From the NCBI RefSeq assembly GCF_016427605.1, contig NZ_JAELXQ010000012.1, forward strand, positions 1 to 64,000: a stretch of DNA of 64,000 bases, given 5' to 3'. The notes beneath the pieces were generated by a model. That model did no database searches, was not told where the DNA came from, and saw nothing but the letters and a program-made list of their open reading frames with translations. Of this stretch, positions 41,482-49,440 are shown one piece after another. This DNA is from Ochrobactrum sp. Q0168 (GTDB taxonomy: Bacteria; Pseudomonadota; Alphaproteobacteria; Rhizobiales; Rhizobiaceae). Position numbers and translations under genes: made by a program. Positions within the stretch are counted from its first letter, which is position 1. The number at the start of each line of letters is the position of its first letter.

Positions 41482-42672
41482 ATGAGCAGGAACCGTGGCG
41501 TCGTCTATATGCGACCCGGAAAAGTCGAAGTCCGTGATATCGAAGACCCGGTGCTGGCTGCACCCGACGGGAGGAAACTCGGTCACGGTGTCATTCTCAA
41601 AGTCATCTCCACCAATATATGCGGGTCGGACCAGCATATGGTGCGCGGACGCACAACGGCGATGCCTGGACTTGTGCTGGGTCACGAGATTACCGGCGAG
41701 ATCATCGAGAAAGGTTCCGATGTCGAGATGCTCGAGGTCGGCGACATCGTTTCCGTGCCGTTCAATGTCGCCTGCGGCCGTTGCCGTTGCTGCAAGGAGC
41801 AGGACACGGGCGTCTGCCTGACCGTCAATCCGTCACGTGCTGGCGGCGCTTACGGCTATGTCGATATGGGCGGCTGGATCGGCGGGCAGGCTCGCTATGT
41901 CATGGTGCCTTACGCCGATTTCAATCTGCTGAAATTCCCGGATCGCGACCGGGCGATGGAGAAGATCCGCGATCTCACCATGTTGTCGGATATTCTGCCG
42001 ACCGGCTTTCATGGCGCGGTGAGGGCGGGGGTCGGCGTGGGATCGGTGGTCTATGTGGCTGGTGCCGGTCCGGTTGGGCTTGCAGCCGCAGCCTCGGCGC
42101 GAATTCTCGGCGCCGCCGTCGTGATGGTCGGAGACTTCAACAAGGAACGTCTGGAACATGCCCGCAAGGTCGGTTTCGAACCGATCGACCTTTCAGCCAG
42201 CGACCGTCTCGGCGACATGATCGCGGAAGTGACCGGTAGCAACGAGGTAGATAGCGCCATTGATGCCGTGGGCTTCGAGGCCAGAGGCCATAGCGGCGGT
42301 GAACAGCCGGCAATCGTGCTGAACCAGATGATGGAAATCACGCGCCCTGCCGGTTCCGTTGGTATTCCGGGGCTTTATGTGACGGAAGATCCGGGCGCTG
42401 TGGACGGTGCGGCCAAACAGGGCAGCCTGTCGCTCCGCTTCGGGCTCGGCTGGGCCAAGGCGCAGTCGTTCCATACCGGTCAAACGCCGGTTCTGAAATA
42501 TAACCGGCAATTGATGCAGGCGATCCTGCATGGGCGTTTGAATATTGCTGAAATCGTCAATGCGGAAGTCATTTCGCTTGAAGATGCAGCAGCTGGTTAT
42601 GAGAGTTTTGATCAGGGCGTAGCGAAGAAGTTTGTTCTGGATCCGCACGGTATGCTCGGCAAAGCCGCGTAA
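41482..42672 (+). CDS. fdhA: Formaldehyde dehydrogenase, glutathione-independent type
   Basis: A 396-residue zinc-dependent medium-chain dehydrogenase close to the Pseudomonas putida formaldehyde dehydrogenase, which oxidises (or dismutates) formaldehyde with tightly bound NAD. Catalytic zinc ligands lie in NICGSDQHM and LVLGHEITGE. The structural zinc site is CGRCRCCKEQDTGVC. The nucleotide fold has VYVAGAGPVGLAAAASARI. The long family-specific segment with GGEQPAIVLNQMM and GIPGLYVTEDPGA is present. The start at 41482 has AGGAGG at 41471-41476; the frame is open further upstream but without a ribosome site. It is monocistronic, with a hairpin behind it. Confidence 0.88.
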   Translation: MSRNRGVVYMRPGKVEVRDIEDPVLAAPDGRKLGHGVILKVISTNICGSDQHMVRGRTTAMPGLVLGHEITGEIIEKGSDVEMLEVGDIVSVPFNVACGRCRCCKEQDTGVCLTVNPSRAGGAYGYVDMGGWIGGQARYVMVPYADFNLLKFPDRDRAMEKIRDLTMLSDILPTGFHGAVRAGVGVGSVVYVAGAGPVGLAAAASARILGAAVVMVGDFNKERLEHARKVGFEPIDLSASDRLGDMIAEVTGSNEVDSAIDAVGFEARGHSGGEQPAIVLNQMMEITRPAGSVGIPGLYVTEDPGAVDGAAKQGSLSLRFGLGWAKAQSFHTGQTPVLKYNRQLMQAILHGRLNIAEIVNAEVISLEDAAAGYESFDQGVAKKFVLDPHGMLGKAA

Positions 42673-42687
42673 CCCTGCGAAACACGG

Positions 42688-42713
42688 AAGCGCTGTGCCC
42701 CCGCGCAGCGCTT
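42688..42713. terminator. Hairpin after fdhA
   Basis: AAGCGCTG (42688-42695) and CAGCGCTT (42706-42713) form an 8-bp stem around a 10-base C/G-rich loop, 16 bases behind the fdhA stop. Only a weak T-rich tract follows (TTCTGTGGT), so termination strength is uncertain. Confidence 0.5.
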
Positions 42714-42781
42714 CTGTGGTCGCCTATTCCGCGCAGTTTCGCTAAAACAGCAGGTGGTAGCGACGATGCGGAGATTTCAAC

Positions 42782-43132
42782 ATGACCGATATTCGCCTCA
42801 AACGGATTTATGATGCGCCGTCAAGCGATGATGGCTATCGGGTTCTGGTCGATCGTGTCTGGCCGCGCGGTATGACGAAGGAGAAAGCCGCTATTGATCT
42901 TTGGGCAAAAGATGTTGCCCCGTCCACGGAACTTCGCAAATGGTTCAATCATGATCCGGCGAAGTGGAGCGAGTTTCAAAAACGCTATCTTGCCGAACTG
43001 CAGGATAAATTGCCTGACCTCAAAGCACTGGTTGCAAAGGCCGGCGATGCGCCGTTGACATTGCTCTATGGCGCGAAGGACGAGGAACACAACCAAGCCG
43101 TCGTGCTGCATGAATTCATGCAGAGTTTATGA
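42782..43132 (+). CDS. DUF488 (YeaO-like) family protein
   Basis: A 116-residue cytoplasmic protein of the DUF488 family. The conserved features are the start IRLKRIYDAPS, GYRVLVDRVWPRGM, the segment WAKDVAPSTELRKWFNHDPAKW and TLLYGAKDEEHNQAVVL. The biochemical function is unknown. The gene stands between fdhA and the MarR gene and appears to be a single transcription unit converging with the latter. Confidence 0.85.
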   Translation: MTDIRLKRIYDAPSSDDGYRVLVDRVWPRGMTKEKAAIDLWAKDVAPSTELRKWFNHDPAKWSEFQKRYLAELQDKLPDLKALVAKAGDAPLTLLYGAKDEEHNQAVVLHEFMQSL

Positions 43133-43152
43133 TTAAACAAATTTGAGAACCC

Positions 43153-43602
43153 CTACACCGAAAGCGCGATCAGATCACGCCGGATCGTGTCGCCATTGCC
43201 TTGCGAAAGGTTCTTTTCGATCTCTGCATGGGTCGCGGTCCAAATGGGAACGGCGGCAGCCAGCGCTGCTTTCCCGGCGGTCGTCAGTTGCAGCAGGCGC
43301 TCACGACGATCTGCGGGGTTGACCAATATTTCCACCCAGCCCTGCCTTTGCAGTGGTTTCAGAGCTGCGGTAAGGGTGGTCTGATCCATTGCCAGCAATT
43401 CAGCCACCGGCTTCATCGGCGGCGGCGCGGGTCGATTAAGCGACATCATCAGTGAAAATTGCCCATTCGTCATGCCAACCGGACGAAGAGCCTCGTCAAA
43501 TCGCCGCGCAAGCGCGCGAGCCGCCCGCTGGACATGCAGGCAAAGGCAGGTATCTCTAACCAAAATGGTTGTTGCAAAAGGAACTTCGGCAGTGTTTGAC
43601 AT
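43153..43602 (-). CDS. MarR family transcriptional regulator
   Basis: A 149-residue winged-helix regulator: dimerisation helix, then GQFSLMMSLNRPAPPPMKPV, the recognition helix in LLAMDQTTLTAALKPLQRQG and the wing ILVNPADRRERLLQLTTAG. An early cysteine pair (DTCLCLH) invites the idea of a redox or electrophile sensor of the OhrR/QsrR kind, but this is inference. It is divergent from the DUF899 and VOC genes, with a 12-bp perfect palindrome just before its start, so it likely represses itself and those genes. Confidence 0.83.
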   Translation of the reverse strand: MSNTAEVPFATTILVRDTCLCLHVQRAARALARRFDEALRPVGMTNGQFSLMMSLNRPAPPPMKPVAELLAMDQTTLTAALKPLQRQGWVEILVNPADRRERLLQLTTAGKAALAAAVPIWTATHAEIEKNLSQGNGDTIRRDLIALSV

Positions 43603-43613
43603 GATCCATTAAT

Positions 43614-43625
43614 ATTGATATCAAT
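43614..43625. promoter_or_regulatory. Perfect palindrome ATTGATATCAAT, candidate MarR operator
   Basis: A 12-bp perfect palindrome 11 bp in front of the MarR start and 72 bp in front of the DUF899 start, embedded in AT-rich sequence. Length and position are typical for a MarR-family binding site acting on both divergent genes. Confidence 0.5.
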
Positions 43626-43697
43626 GTAAATCGTCAAGCAAATATCCCGATATAAACTGGGCGTTTTACCATCCGGGGGCGGAGGAGGACTTGCATC

Positions 43698-44423
43698 ATG
43701 AATGAGGTCGTATCCCGCGAAATCTGGCTCGAGGCGCGCCGCGCGCTGTTGGCTAGAGAAAAGGAAGCGACGCATCTTCGCGATCGCGTCAATCAGGAAA
43801 GACAGGCATTGCCCTGGGTCAAGGTGGAAAAAGACTATGTCTTCGACACCCCGGCTGGGCGTCGAACGCTGGCAGAGCTTTTTGACGGCCGCAGCCAGTT
43901 GGTCGTCTATCATTTCATGTTCGGGCCGGAATGGGAGCAGGGCTGTGTTGGCTGTTCATTCCTCGCCGATAATCTCGATGGCGCACTGGCGCATCTCAAC
44001 AACCATGATGTTACGCTTGTCGCCGTATCGCGTGCACCGCTCGCGAAGCTTGAAGGCTATAAGCAGCGCATGGGCTGGCATTTCCCATGGGTGTCGTCCT
44101 ATGGCGGCGATTTCAACTTTGATTTTCATGTGTCGTTCGACAAGGCCGAGATCGAAGCAGGGCGCGTCTTCTATAATTTCGACAGACTGGCGCCGGAACA
44201 GGCGCATGACGAATTGCCAGGCATGAGCGCCTTTATCAAGGCCGATGACGGCACGATCTATCATACATATTCCAGCTATGCGCGTGGCATTGAGGAGTGG
44301 ATCAGCACGCTGATGATCCTCGACCGGGCGCCGAAAGGGCGCAATGAAGATAGCACCATGCATTTCGTAAAACGGCACGATGAATATCGGGCGCCAGCGG
44401 CCAAACACAGCTGCTGCAGCTGA
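43698..44423 (+). CDS. DUF899 family thioredoxin-like protein
   Basis: A 241-residue protein of the DUF899 family, a thioredoxin-fold group with poorly known function. Conserved features are ALPWVKVEKDYVFDTPAG, VVYHFMFGPEWEQGCVGCSF with its CxxC active-site-like pair, the segment WHFPWVSSYGGDFNFDF, and YHTYSSYARGIE. The C-terminus adds a small cysteine cluster (HSCCS). It is first in a probable two-gene operon with the VOC protein, 31 bp apart, facing a MarR regulator; the set looks like an inducible stress response. Confidence 0.85.
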   Translation: MNEVVSREIWLEARRALLAREKEATHLRDRVNQERQALPWVKVEKDYVFDTPAGRRTLAELFDGRSQLVVYHFMFGPEWEQGCVGCSFLADNLDGALAHLNNHDVTLVAVSRAPLAKLEGYKQRMGWHFPWVSSYGGDFNFDFHVSFDKAEIEAGRVFYNFDRLAPEQAHDELPGMSAFIKADDGTIYHTYSSYARGIEEWISTLMILDRAPKGRNEDSTMHFVKRHDEYRAPAAKHSCCS

Positions 44424-44454
44424 ACGCTGAATTCAAATTCTGGGAGGAATGACA

Positions 44455-45228
44455 ATGAATAACGGAGCATCACCGTTCGTCTGGTACGAACTCATGACTG
44501 AAGATGCCGCCGAGGCGGCGAATTTTTACAGTAAGGTCGTTGGCTGGACCAGGAAAGATTCAGGCGTCCCGGGCGTGAATTACACACTGTTTGAAGCACC
44601 GGGCTGTGCCGTTGCCGGTATGATGGCGCTTTCCAGCATGCCGAGCGGAGATTGCGAGGCAAAACCCGGCTGGCTTGGCTATATCGGCGTGGCCGACGTG
44701 GATACCATGTCGGAGAAGGTCACCGCCGCAGGCGGCAAAGTCCTGCAATCGGCTCATGAAATTCCAAGCGTCGGGCGATTTGCCGTCGTGGCAGACCCGC
44801 AGGGCGCGGTCTTTGCACTCTTCGAGCCGAAAGACCCGCCGGAGCCGCCAGCTGATTTTGGTTCGCGGAAGGTTGGCCACCCCGGCTGGCATGAGCTTTA
44901 CGCCAGGAACGGTGAGGAAGTCTTTGGTTTTTATGAGAAAGTGTTTGGCTGGAAGCTCTCGCGCGACTTCGACATGGGCGCAATGGGCAAATATAAGATA
45001 TTCAGCATAAACGGTGCTGACGCGGGCGGGATCATGACCGCACCGCCAAATGTGCCGAACGGCTGGGGCTTTTATTTCATGGTCGACGGGACGAGCGCAG
45101 CTGCCGAACGCGTGAAATCGTTGGGCGGTAAGGTGACATTCGGACCGACAGAAGTGCCAAACGGCGAATGGATCATCCAGTGTCTCGATCCAAAGGGCGT
45201 GGCTTTCTCGCTGGTTTCAGCGAAATAA
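44455..45228 (+). CDS. VOC family protein with two glyoxalase-like domains
   Basis: A 257-residue protein made of two vicinal-oxygen-chelate domains (about 1-125 and 130-257), each beginning with a characteristic strand-helix: FVWYELMTEDAAEAANFYSK and GWHELYARNGEEVFGFYEK. Each ends in a strand such as VADPQGAVFALFEPK or CLDPKGVAFSLVSAK. It is of the Cfp30B-like kind whose substrates are unknown. The ATG at 44455 is preferred to one at 44449 because GGGAGGA ends at 44448, leaving no spacing for the first. It is likely cotranscribed with the DUF899 gene. Confidence 0.83.
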   Translation: MNNGASPFVWYELMTEDAAEAANFYSKVVGWTRKDSGVPGVNYTLFEAPGCAVAGMMALSSMPSGDCEAKPGWLGYIGVADVDTMSEKVTAAGGKVLQSAHEIPSVGRFAVVADPQGAVFALFEPKDPPEPPADFGSRKVGHPGWHELYARNGEEVFGFYEKVFGWKLSRDFDMGAMGKYKIFSINGADAGGIMTAPPNVPNGWGFYFMVDGTSAAAERVKSLGGKVTFGPTEVPNGEWIIQCLDPKGVAFSLVSAK

Positions 45229-45289
45229 TAAAGACCTTGCGCGGAAGCGCATGAAAAGTTCAAAATGACAGGCGGCTTCTGGTTCTAAA

Positions 45290-45391
45290 TCAGAAGTCGT
45301 CTTCGTGATGATAATGGCGCAGATAGGCGAATGCTGTTCCCACCAGGATCGGCAGAATCAGAATTCCCGTCCAGAATATGATGTTGCTCAT
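45290..45391 (-). CDS. Small single-span membrane peptide, 33 residues
   Basis: A minus-strand frame encodes a peptide that begins MSNIIFWTGILILPILVGTA and ends YLRHYHHEDDF. One hydrophobic helix is followed by a charged, histidine-rich tail. The start is preceded by a strong ribosome site (GGAGG, 6 bases before the ATG), which is the main reason to believe it. I do not recognise a family. It does not match CydX or KdpF patterns that I know. The tail with three His and several acidic residues could bind metal. Its promoter would lie in the interval it shares with the metA leader. Confidence 0.5.
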   Translation of the reverse strand: MSNIIFWTGILILPILVGTAFAYLRHYHHEDDF

Positions 45392-45438
45392 TTTCTCCCT
45401 CCCTGTTGCCCTCAAACCGAAACGGTAGCCTGAGTCAG

Positions 45439-45545
45439 TATGCGGGCACTTCAAACAACGCGGAAAGCGGACATTTGTTCCAGTCTTGGCTGTCGTTGCG
45501 TAAAGCTATTGCCATTCCATCCGCGTTTGAGTAAAAGTGCGCATA
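45439..45545 (+). repeat. Long-range inverted repeat upstream of the metA leader
   Basis: The segments TATGCG (45439-45444), CACTT (45447-45451) and ACGCGGA (45458-45464) find complements in order at CGCATA (45540-45545), AAGTG (45535-45539) and TCCGCGT (45520-45526). They form an interrupted stem of about 20 bp with a 55-base loop. It may be a hairpin in the metA transcript or a remnant of a small palindromic element. Confidence 0.45.
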
Positions 45546-45553
45546 CATCAAGA

Positions 45554-45690
45554 GTTGGGGAGACGCCCAACGCCAACCTGCCAATCCGGGCAAGGTGGTA
45601 CTCCCTAACAAGGGAGGATGTGGCCAAACCGGCAACTATGCGGAGAAAGCCACTCGCGTCTACCTGACAGAACTAGGGACCGACGCGATC
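45554..45690 (+). promoter_or_regulatory. Structured 5' leader of metA, candidate riboswitch
   Basis: A closing helix AGACGC (45561-45566) with GCGTCT (45656-45661) encloses three hairpins: CCTGCC/GGCAAGG (45577-45595), CTCCCT-AACA-AGGGAG (45601-45616) and GTGGC/GCCAC (45620-45653), the last with CAAACCGGCAAC in its loop. Two alternatives compete with the closing helix: GTTGGG-GAGACG-CCCAAC (45554-45571), and CGCGTC/GACGCG (45655-45660 with 45682-45687). The second encloses the AGGGA ribosome site at 45675-45679. That is the logic of translational control, plausibly by S-adenosylmethionine given the metA gene. I could not match it to the SAM-II consensus usual in this group. Confidence 0.5.
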
Positions 45691-46611
45691 ATGCCGATAA
45701 AAATTCCTGACGATCTGCCAGCAACCAGTGTTCTCCAGGCCGAGGGCGTTATGGTCATGCGCGAGGCGGATGCCGTGCGTCAGGACATTCGGCCTCTCCG
45801 CATCGGTCTGCTCAATCTCATGCCCAACAAGGCGACCACCGAAACGCAGATTGCCCGCCTTTTGGGCGCAACGCCGCTTCAGGTGGAGTTGACGCTTGTG
45901 CGCATTACCAATCATGTGGCACGCCACACCTCCGCCGATCATATGCTCTCCTTCTATCGCCCGTGGGAAGATGTGCGTGACGAGCGCTTCGACGGCTTCG
46001 TGATCACCGGCGCGCCGGTGGAACGACTGAACTACGAAGAGGTGACCTATTGGGATGAGCTGCGACGCGTTTTCGACTGGACGCAGACCCATGTGCATCG
46101 GTCATTGAATATCTGCTGGTCGGCGCAGGCTGCCGTCTATCATTTCCATGGTATGCGCAAGTATGAACTGCCGGCCAAGGCATCGGGCGTTTACAGCCAG
46201 CAGAATCTTGCGCCGTCATCGCCTTATTTGCGCGGCTTCTCGGATGATTTCACCATTCCGGTTTCGCGCTGGACGGAAGTGCGCAAGGAAGACATTCCAC
46301 AGGACAGCGGCCTGAATGTTCTCGTCGATAGCGCCGAATCCGGCCTTTGTCTGCTGGAAGACACGCGACATCGCGCACTGCATATGTTCAACCATGTCGA
46401 ATATGACACCACATCGCTCGCCGACGAGTATTTCCGCGATATTCAGGCCGAGCCTGAAACCAAGGTGCCTGCGAATTATTTCCCGGAAGACGACGCCACG
46501 CGCCCGCCGCAAAACCGTTGGCGTGGCCACGCGCATCTCCTGTTCGGCAACTGGATCAATGAAATTTACCAGTCAACGCCTTATGATTTGGAAAATATCG
46601 GCAAGAAGTGA
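45691..46611 (+). CDS. metA: Homoserine O-acyltransferase (succinyl/acetyl), methionine biosynthesis
   Basis: A 306-residue MetA that acylates homoserine in the first committed step of methionine synthesis. It starts [20 protein letters not shown], the usual N-terminus in alphaproteobacteria. It has [20 protein letters not shown], the catalytic cysteine in [15 protein letters not shown], and the His/Glu region in [16 protein letters not shown]. The length fits the family. The frame is open back to 45595 but that part is the leader RNA. Whether it uses succinyl- or acetyl-CoA depends on the residue next to the catalytic site and is not decided here. A strong terminator follows. Confidence 0.93.
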   Translation: MPIKIPDDLPATSVLQAEGVMVMREADAVRQDIRPLRIGLLNLMPNKATTETQIARLLGATPLQVELTLVRITNHVARHTSADHMLSFYRPWEDVRDERFDGFVITGAPVERLNYEEVTYWDELRRVFDWTQTHVHRSLNICWSAQAAVYHFHGMRKYELPAKASGVYSQQNLAPSSPYLRGFSDDFTIPVSRWTEVRKEDIPQDSGLNVLVDSAESGLCLLEDTRHRALHMFNHVEYDTTSLADEYFRDIQAEPETKVPANYFPEDDATRPPQNRWRGHAHLLFGNWINEIYQSTPYDLENIGKK

Positions 46612-46627
46612 TTGCCACTGAATACAG

Positions 46628-46660
46628 AAAACCCCGGAACTTCCGTTCCGGGGTTTTTGT
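46628..46660 (+). terminator. Rho-independent terminator of metA, possibly bidirectional
   Basis: ACCCCGGAAC (46631-46640), loop TTCC, GTTCCGGGGT (46645-46654), then TTTTGTTT. A-rich sequence on the left side also suits termination of the converging lysozyme gene. Confidence 0.85.
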
Positions 46661-46676
46661 TTGAGATGAAGCGAAC

Positions 46677-47816
46677 TCAGCTGCCGACGCGATCGAGCCA
46701 GCGATGCCATTCGGCTTCGGAGCCGTGGAACACGTTCAGGTCGATCTTGTTGCTCACGCCCTGAGACAGACCCGATCCCGAATATTGCCAGAACAGCCAT
46801 GGGCGTCCCGGATAGACCTTGGATGGATGCTGGGCGACAGCGCGTAGCCAGAACGGATAGTCGTTGAACGCGCCTTTCAGATTGTCGTCATAGAAATCCG
46901 GTGCGGTATAGATGACCGGTCGCTTGCCGTAATGGCGCTCCAGCTTGTCCATGAAGACCTGCATCTTCTCGCGCACCTGTTGCGGGGATGGGCGGCGGCG
47001 GCAGGCGGAATCGCCATTCCATTCCACGTCGATCACCGGCGGCAGCGCATCGGGGTCTTTCGGCACATTGCGGATGAACCAATCGGCCTGTTCGCTGGCG
47101 ACACGGCACCAGTAGAAGAAGTGATAGGCGCCGCGCTTGATGCCTGCTTCCTTGGCCTCACGCCAGTTCTTGCGGAACATCGGATCGAGATGATCGCCGC
47201 CATCGGTCGCCTTGATATAGGCGAAGTTCGCGCCTTGCGTGCGCAGTTTCGGCCAGTCGATATCGCCCTGCCAGCGCGACACGTCTACGCCGTGGACCGC
47301 GAGTTTACGCGGCGATGCACGGCCAAAATTGATGGGCTTTGCGTCACGGAAACGGTGGCTGTAAATTCTGGTGCGATCTTGTGCCGTGCGTGTTTGCGGT
47401 TCCAGACGCACGGCCGGATAGGCCGCAACCTGTGGAGCAGGCATGCGAGGCGCTTCAGTTTGTGGCGCTGGTGTGGGCATCTGCGCGACGGGACGCTCCT
47501 GCAATGGCGCGCGCGGTTGTGGCGCAACAGGCGCAGGCGGCTGGACCTTGAACGGTCCGCCATCTGGAACAGGCCCGGCCCAGGCGAGCACTTCTTCCTG
47601 AGGCGGGAGCGGTTGGGCGCGCGGCGCGCTTGCCGTTTCGGTTACGGCTGCGGGCGGAACCGGCCTCACGACAGAACTGGTCACCTCTGCCGAGGGTTTC
47701 GGCTGAAGCATGATGCTGTCGATGCCGGAACTCGATGTGCAGCCCGAAAGGGCGGCGCAAGCGAGCGCAATGGCAGACACGACCAAAGAACGCGAAGGCG
47801 AAGAACGCATAGGCAC
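46677..47816 (-). CDS. GH25 family lysozyme, predicted lipoprotein
   Basis: A 379-residue muramidase of glycoside hydrolase family 25, which cuts the MurNAc-GlcNAc bond of peptidoglycan. A lipoprotein signal ends in CAALSGCTSSS (lipobox LSGC). A proline- and alanine-rich linker of about 120 residues follows, and then the catalytic barrel from about residue 170: HGVDVSRWQGDIDW (first catalytic Asp region), FAYIKATDGG, PPVIDVEWNGDSA (catalytic D-x-E), and WLFWQYSGSG at the end. It is likely anchored in the envelope. It converges with metA and shares its terminator. Confidence 0.88.
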   Translation of the reverse strand: MPMRSSPSRSLVVSAIALACAALSGCTSSSGIDSIMLQPKPSAEVTSSVVRPVPPAAVTETASAPRAQPLPPQEEVLAWAGPVPDGGPFKVQPPAPVAPQPRAPLQERPVAQMPTPAPQTEAPRMPAPQVAAYPAVRLEPQTRTAQDRTRIYSHRFRDAKPINFGRASPRKLAVHGVDVSRWQGDIDWPKLRTQGANFAYIKATDGGDHLDPMFRKNWREAKEAGIKRGAYHFFYWCRVASEQADWFIRNVPKDPDALPPVIDVEWNGDSACRRRPSPQQVREKMQVFMDKLERHYGKRPVIYTAPDFYDDNLKGAFNDYPFWLRAVAQHPSKVYPGRPWLFWQYSGSGLSQGVSNKIDLNVFHGSEAEWHRWLDRVGS

Positions 47817-47922
47817 CCGTACTCAAAACAAATGGGCTGCAACGCTCTCCCGAGTCATTGCTCAGACAAGATTACCGGCAAAAACTGAATCCAAAGTTTA
47901 CGAAAGTGCTAACGCACGCGGT

Positions 47923-49347
47923 TCAAATTGAGCTTTCGAGGATTTTTATCAGTGCTGTTGCAGATTTCTCCAAAGGGGTTTCATCAAAGCCTGAGAAACC
48001 AAGGATAAGTCCCTGTCTTGGCTTGAAAAAACTATAGAGGGGTGAGAGAGGCTGCACCTCTATCCCACTGCCTGCGAGTTTTTGCGTAAGCGCTACATCG
48101 TCATGCTGGTCGGAAAGCGTCAGCAGCAATGTTAGGCCAGCAGGCGGCGCTTCGATCATGAAAAGCGACGATTCACCGGGCGACAATGCCGCGATAAGCC
48201 TGTTGCGACGGGACGCGTAAAGGCGGCGCATTCGCCTGATGTGCTGGGCGAAGGCACCAGTTTCGATAAACTGCGCCAGTGCCGGTTGCGCAAGGAGCGA
48301 TGGCGGCGGAAAAAGCTCCTGCCGGAGGGTGCGAAATTTGCCGGTCATCTGCGGAGGCACAACTAGGAAGCCGAGCCGCAAGAGGGGCGAAAACACTTTC
48401 GAGAAACTGCCGATATAAAGAATGCGGTCGCGGTCGAGCGACATCAAGGCCGGAAGCGGCTGGCCGATATAGCGGTGCTCGCTGTCATAGTCATCCTCGA
48501 TGATGAACGCATCGCTCTCGCGTGCCCAGGCAATGAGATCGAGCCGCCGCGCCAGCGGCATGGTCACACCTGTCGGGTGATGACGGGCAGGTGTAACAAA
48601 TGCGGCGCGCGCATGCGGGGCGGTTTGTCGCCCCGCGGCGACGTCCAGTCCATTGCCATCGACAGGCACCGAGACGACGTCAATTCCCTGACCGCCGAGA
48701 ATGTTACGGGCAGGTGAATAGCCCGGTTCTTCCATCCAGATTATGTCGCCCGGCGTAAATATCGCTTCGCGGAGTAGCGAAAAAGCGTCGGTGCTGCCGC
48801 CGGTAATCAGAATTTGCGCGGCGTCAACCGCCATGCCGCGCCATTCATGCAGATGGCGGGCGAGAGCAGCGCGCAACGGCAGATAGCCGAAAGGGTCGTG
48901 ACCGCTCAGCAGGCTGGCGGCAGGGTTGCGCCAGATGCGCCCAAGCAGCTTGCCCCATTCCGCATGGGGAAAATGATCGCTGTCGAATACGCCTTGCTGA
49001 AAGGGCTGCGGGGATTGCGCTGCCTTTATGGGCGTCCTTGCAGGACTGAAAGCCCGGGTTGGACCGGTTTTCAATGCCACATCCGGCAATTGAGCTGCCA
49101 CGCGCGTGCCTGAACCGTGCCTGCCTTCCAGATAGCCTTCCGCGATCAGCTGGTCATAAGCTGCCAGTGCCGTGGCTCGCGACACGCCCAATTCTTCGGC
49201 AAAGGCACGGGTGGAGGGAAGGCGGCTTTCGGGCTTCAGCCTTCCGGTCAGAACGGCCTGTCTTATCTGCTCGGCAAGCTGCATAGCGAGCGGCGTTTCA
49301 CTCGTCCGGTCAATTCCGAACTCAGAGATTGATGCAATAAGTGGCAT
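47923..49347 (-). CDS. MocR/PdxR-type GntR regulator with aminotransferase domain
   Basis: A 474-residue regulator with an N-terminal GntR winged helix (about 10-80; AEQIRQAVLTGRLKPESRLP, then TRAFAEELGVSRATALAAYD) joined to a fold-type I aminotransferase-like domain that binds pyridoxal phosphate. The PLP-lysine region is YIGSFSKVFSPLLRLGFL, and DDYDSEHRY is the other cofactor contact. Members regulate vitamin B6, GABA or taurine genes. Because the divergent gene encodes an FMN-binding oxidase-like protein, B6-related control is a fair guess. Confidence 0.88.
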   Translation of the reverse strand: MPLIASISEFGIDRTSETPLAMQLAEQIRQAVLTGRLKPESRLPSTRAFAEELGVSRATALAAYDQLIAEGYLEGRHGSGTRVAAQLPDVALKTGPTRAFSPARTPIKAAQSPQPFQQGVFDSDHFPHAEWGKLLGRIWRNPAASLLSGHDPFGYLPLRAALARHLHEWRGMAVDAAQILITGGSTDAFSLLREAIFTPGDIIWMEEPGYSPARNILGGQGIDVVSVPVDGNGLDVAAGRQTAPHARAAFVTPARHHPTGVTMPLARRLDLIAWARESDAFIIEDDYDSEHRYIGQPLPALMSLDRDRILYIGSFSKVFSPLLRLGFLVVPPQMTGKFRTLRQELFPPPSLLAQPALAQFIETGAFAQHIRRMRRLYASRRNRLIAALSPGESSLFMIEAPPAGLTLLLTLSDQHDDVALTQKLAGSGIEVQPLSPLYSFFKPRQGLILGFSGFDETPLEKSATALIKILESSI

Positions 49348-49387
49348 GGTTCTTTATTATTAAAGTGGTTATTTTCCACATACCACT
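49340..49387. promoter_or_regulatory. GTGG/CCAC repeats between the MocR gene and the FMN-binding gene
   Basis: AAGTGGCA overlaps the MocR start (49339-49346), AAGTGGTT lies at 49363-49370, and ACCACT at 49382-49387. AGTGGT-N12-ACCACT forms an inverted repeat and the two AAGTGG copies a direct repeat. MocR regulators often bind such mixed direct and inverted repeats. Confidence 0.4.
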
Positions 49388-49440
49388 ATGGCGGCATTTT
49401 GCATGCATTGAAAGTGCAAGTGCAAACGGGAATGACCAGC

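Noticed and set aside
45595-45690. N-terminal extension of MetA from a GTG
   Set aside because: The stretch is the structured leader RNA, and MetA of this group begins MPIKIPD at 45691.
45439-45690. SAM-II riboswitch before metA
   Set aside because: I looked for the short SAM-II pseudoknot consensus and did not find it; the GGCCAAACCGGCAAC stretch recalls the SAM-I core but the helices do not follow the SAM-I order, so no family name was given.
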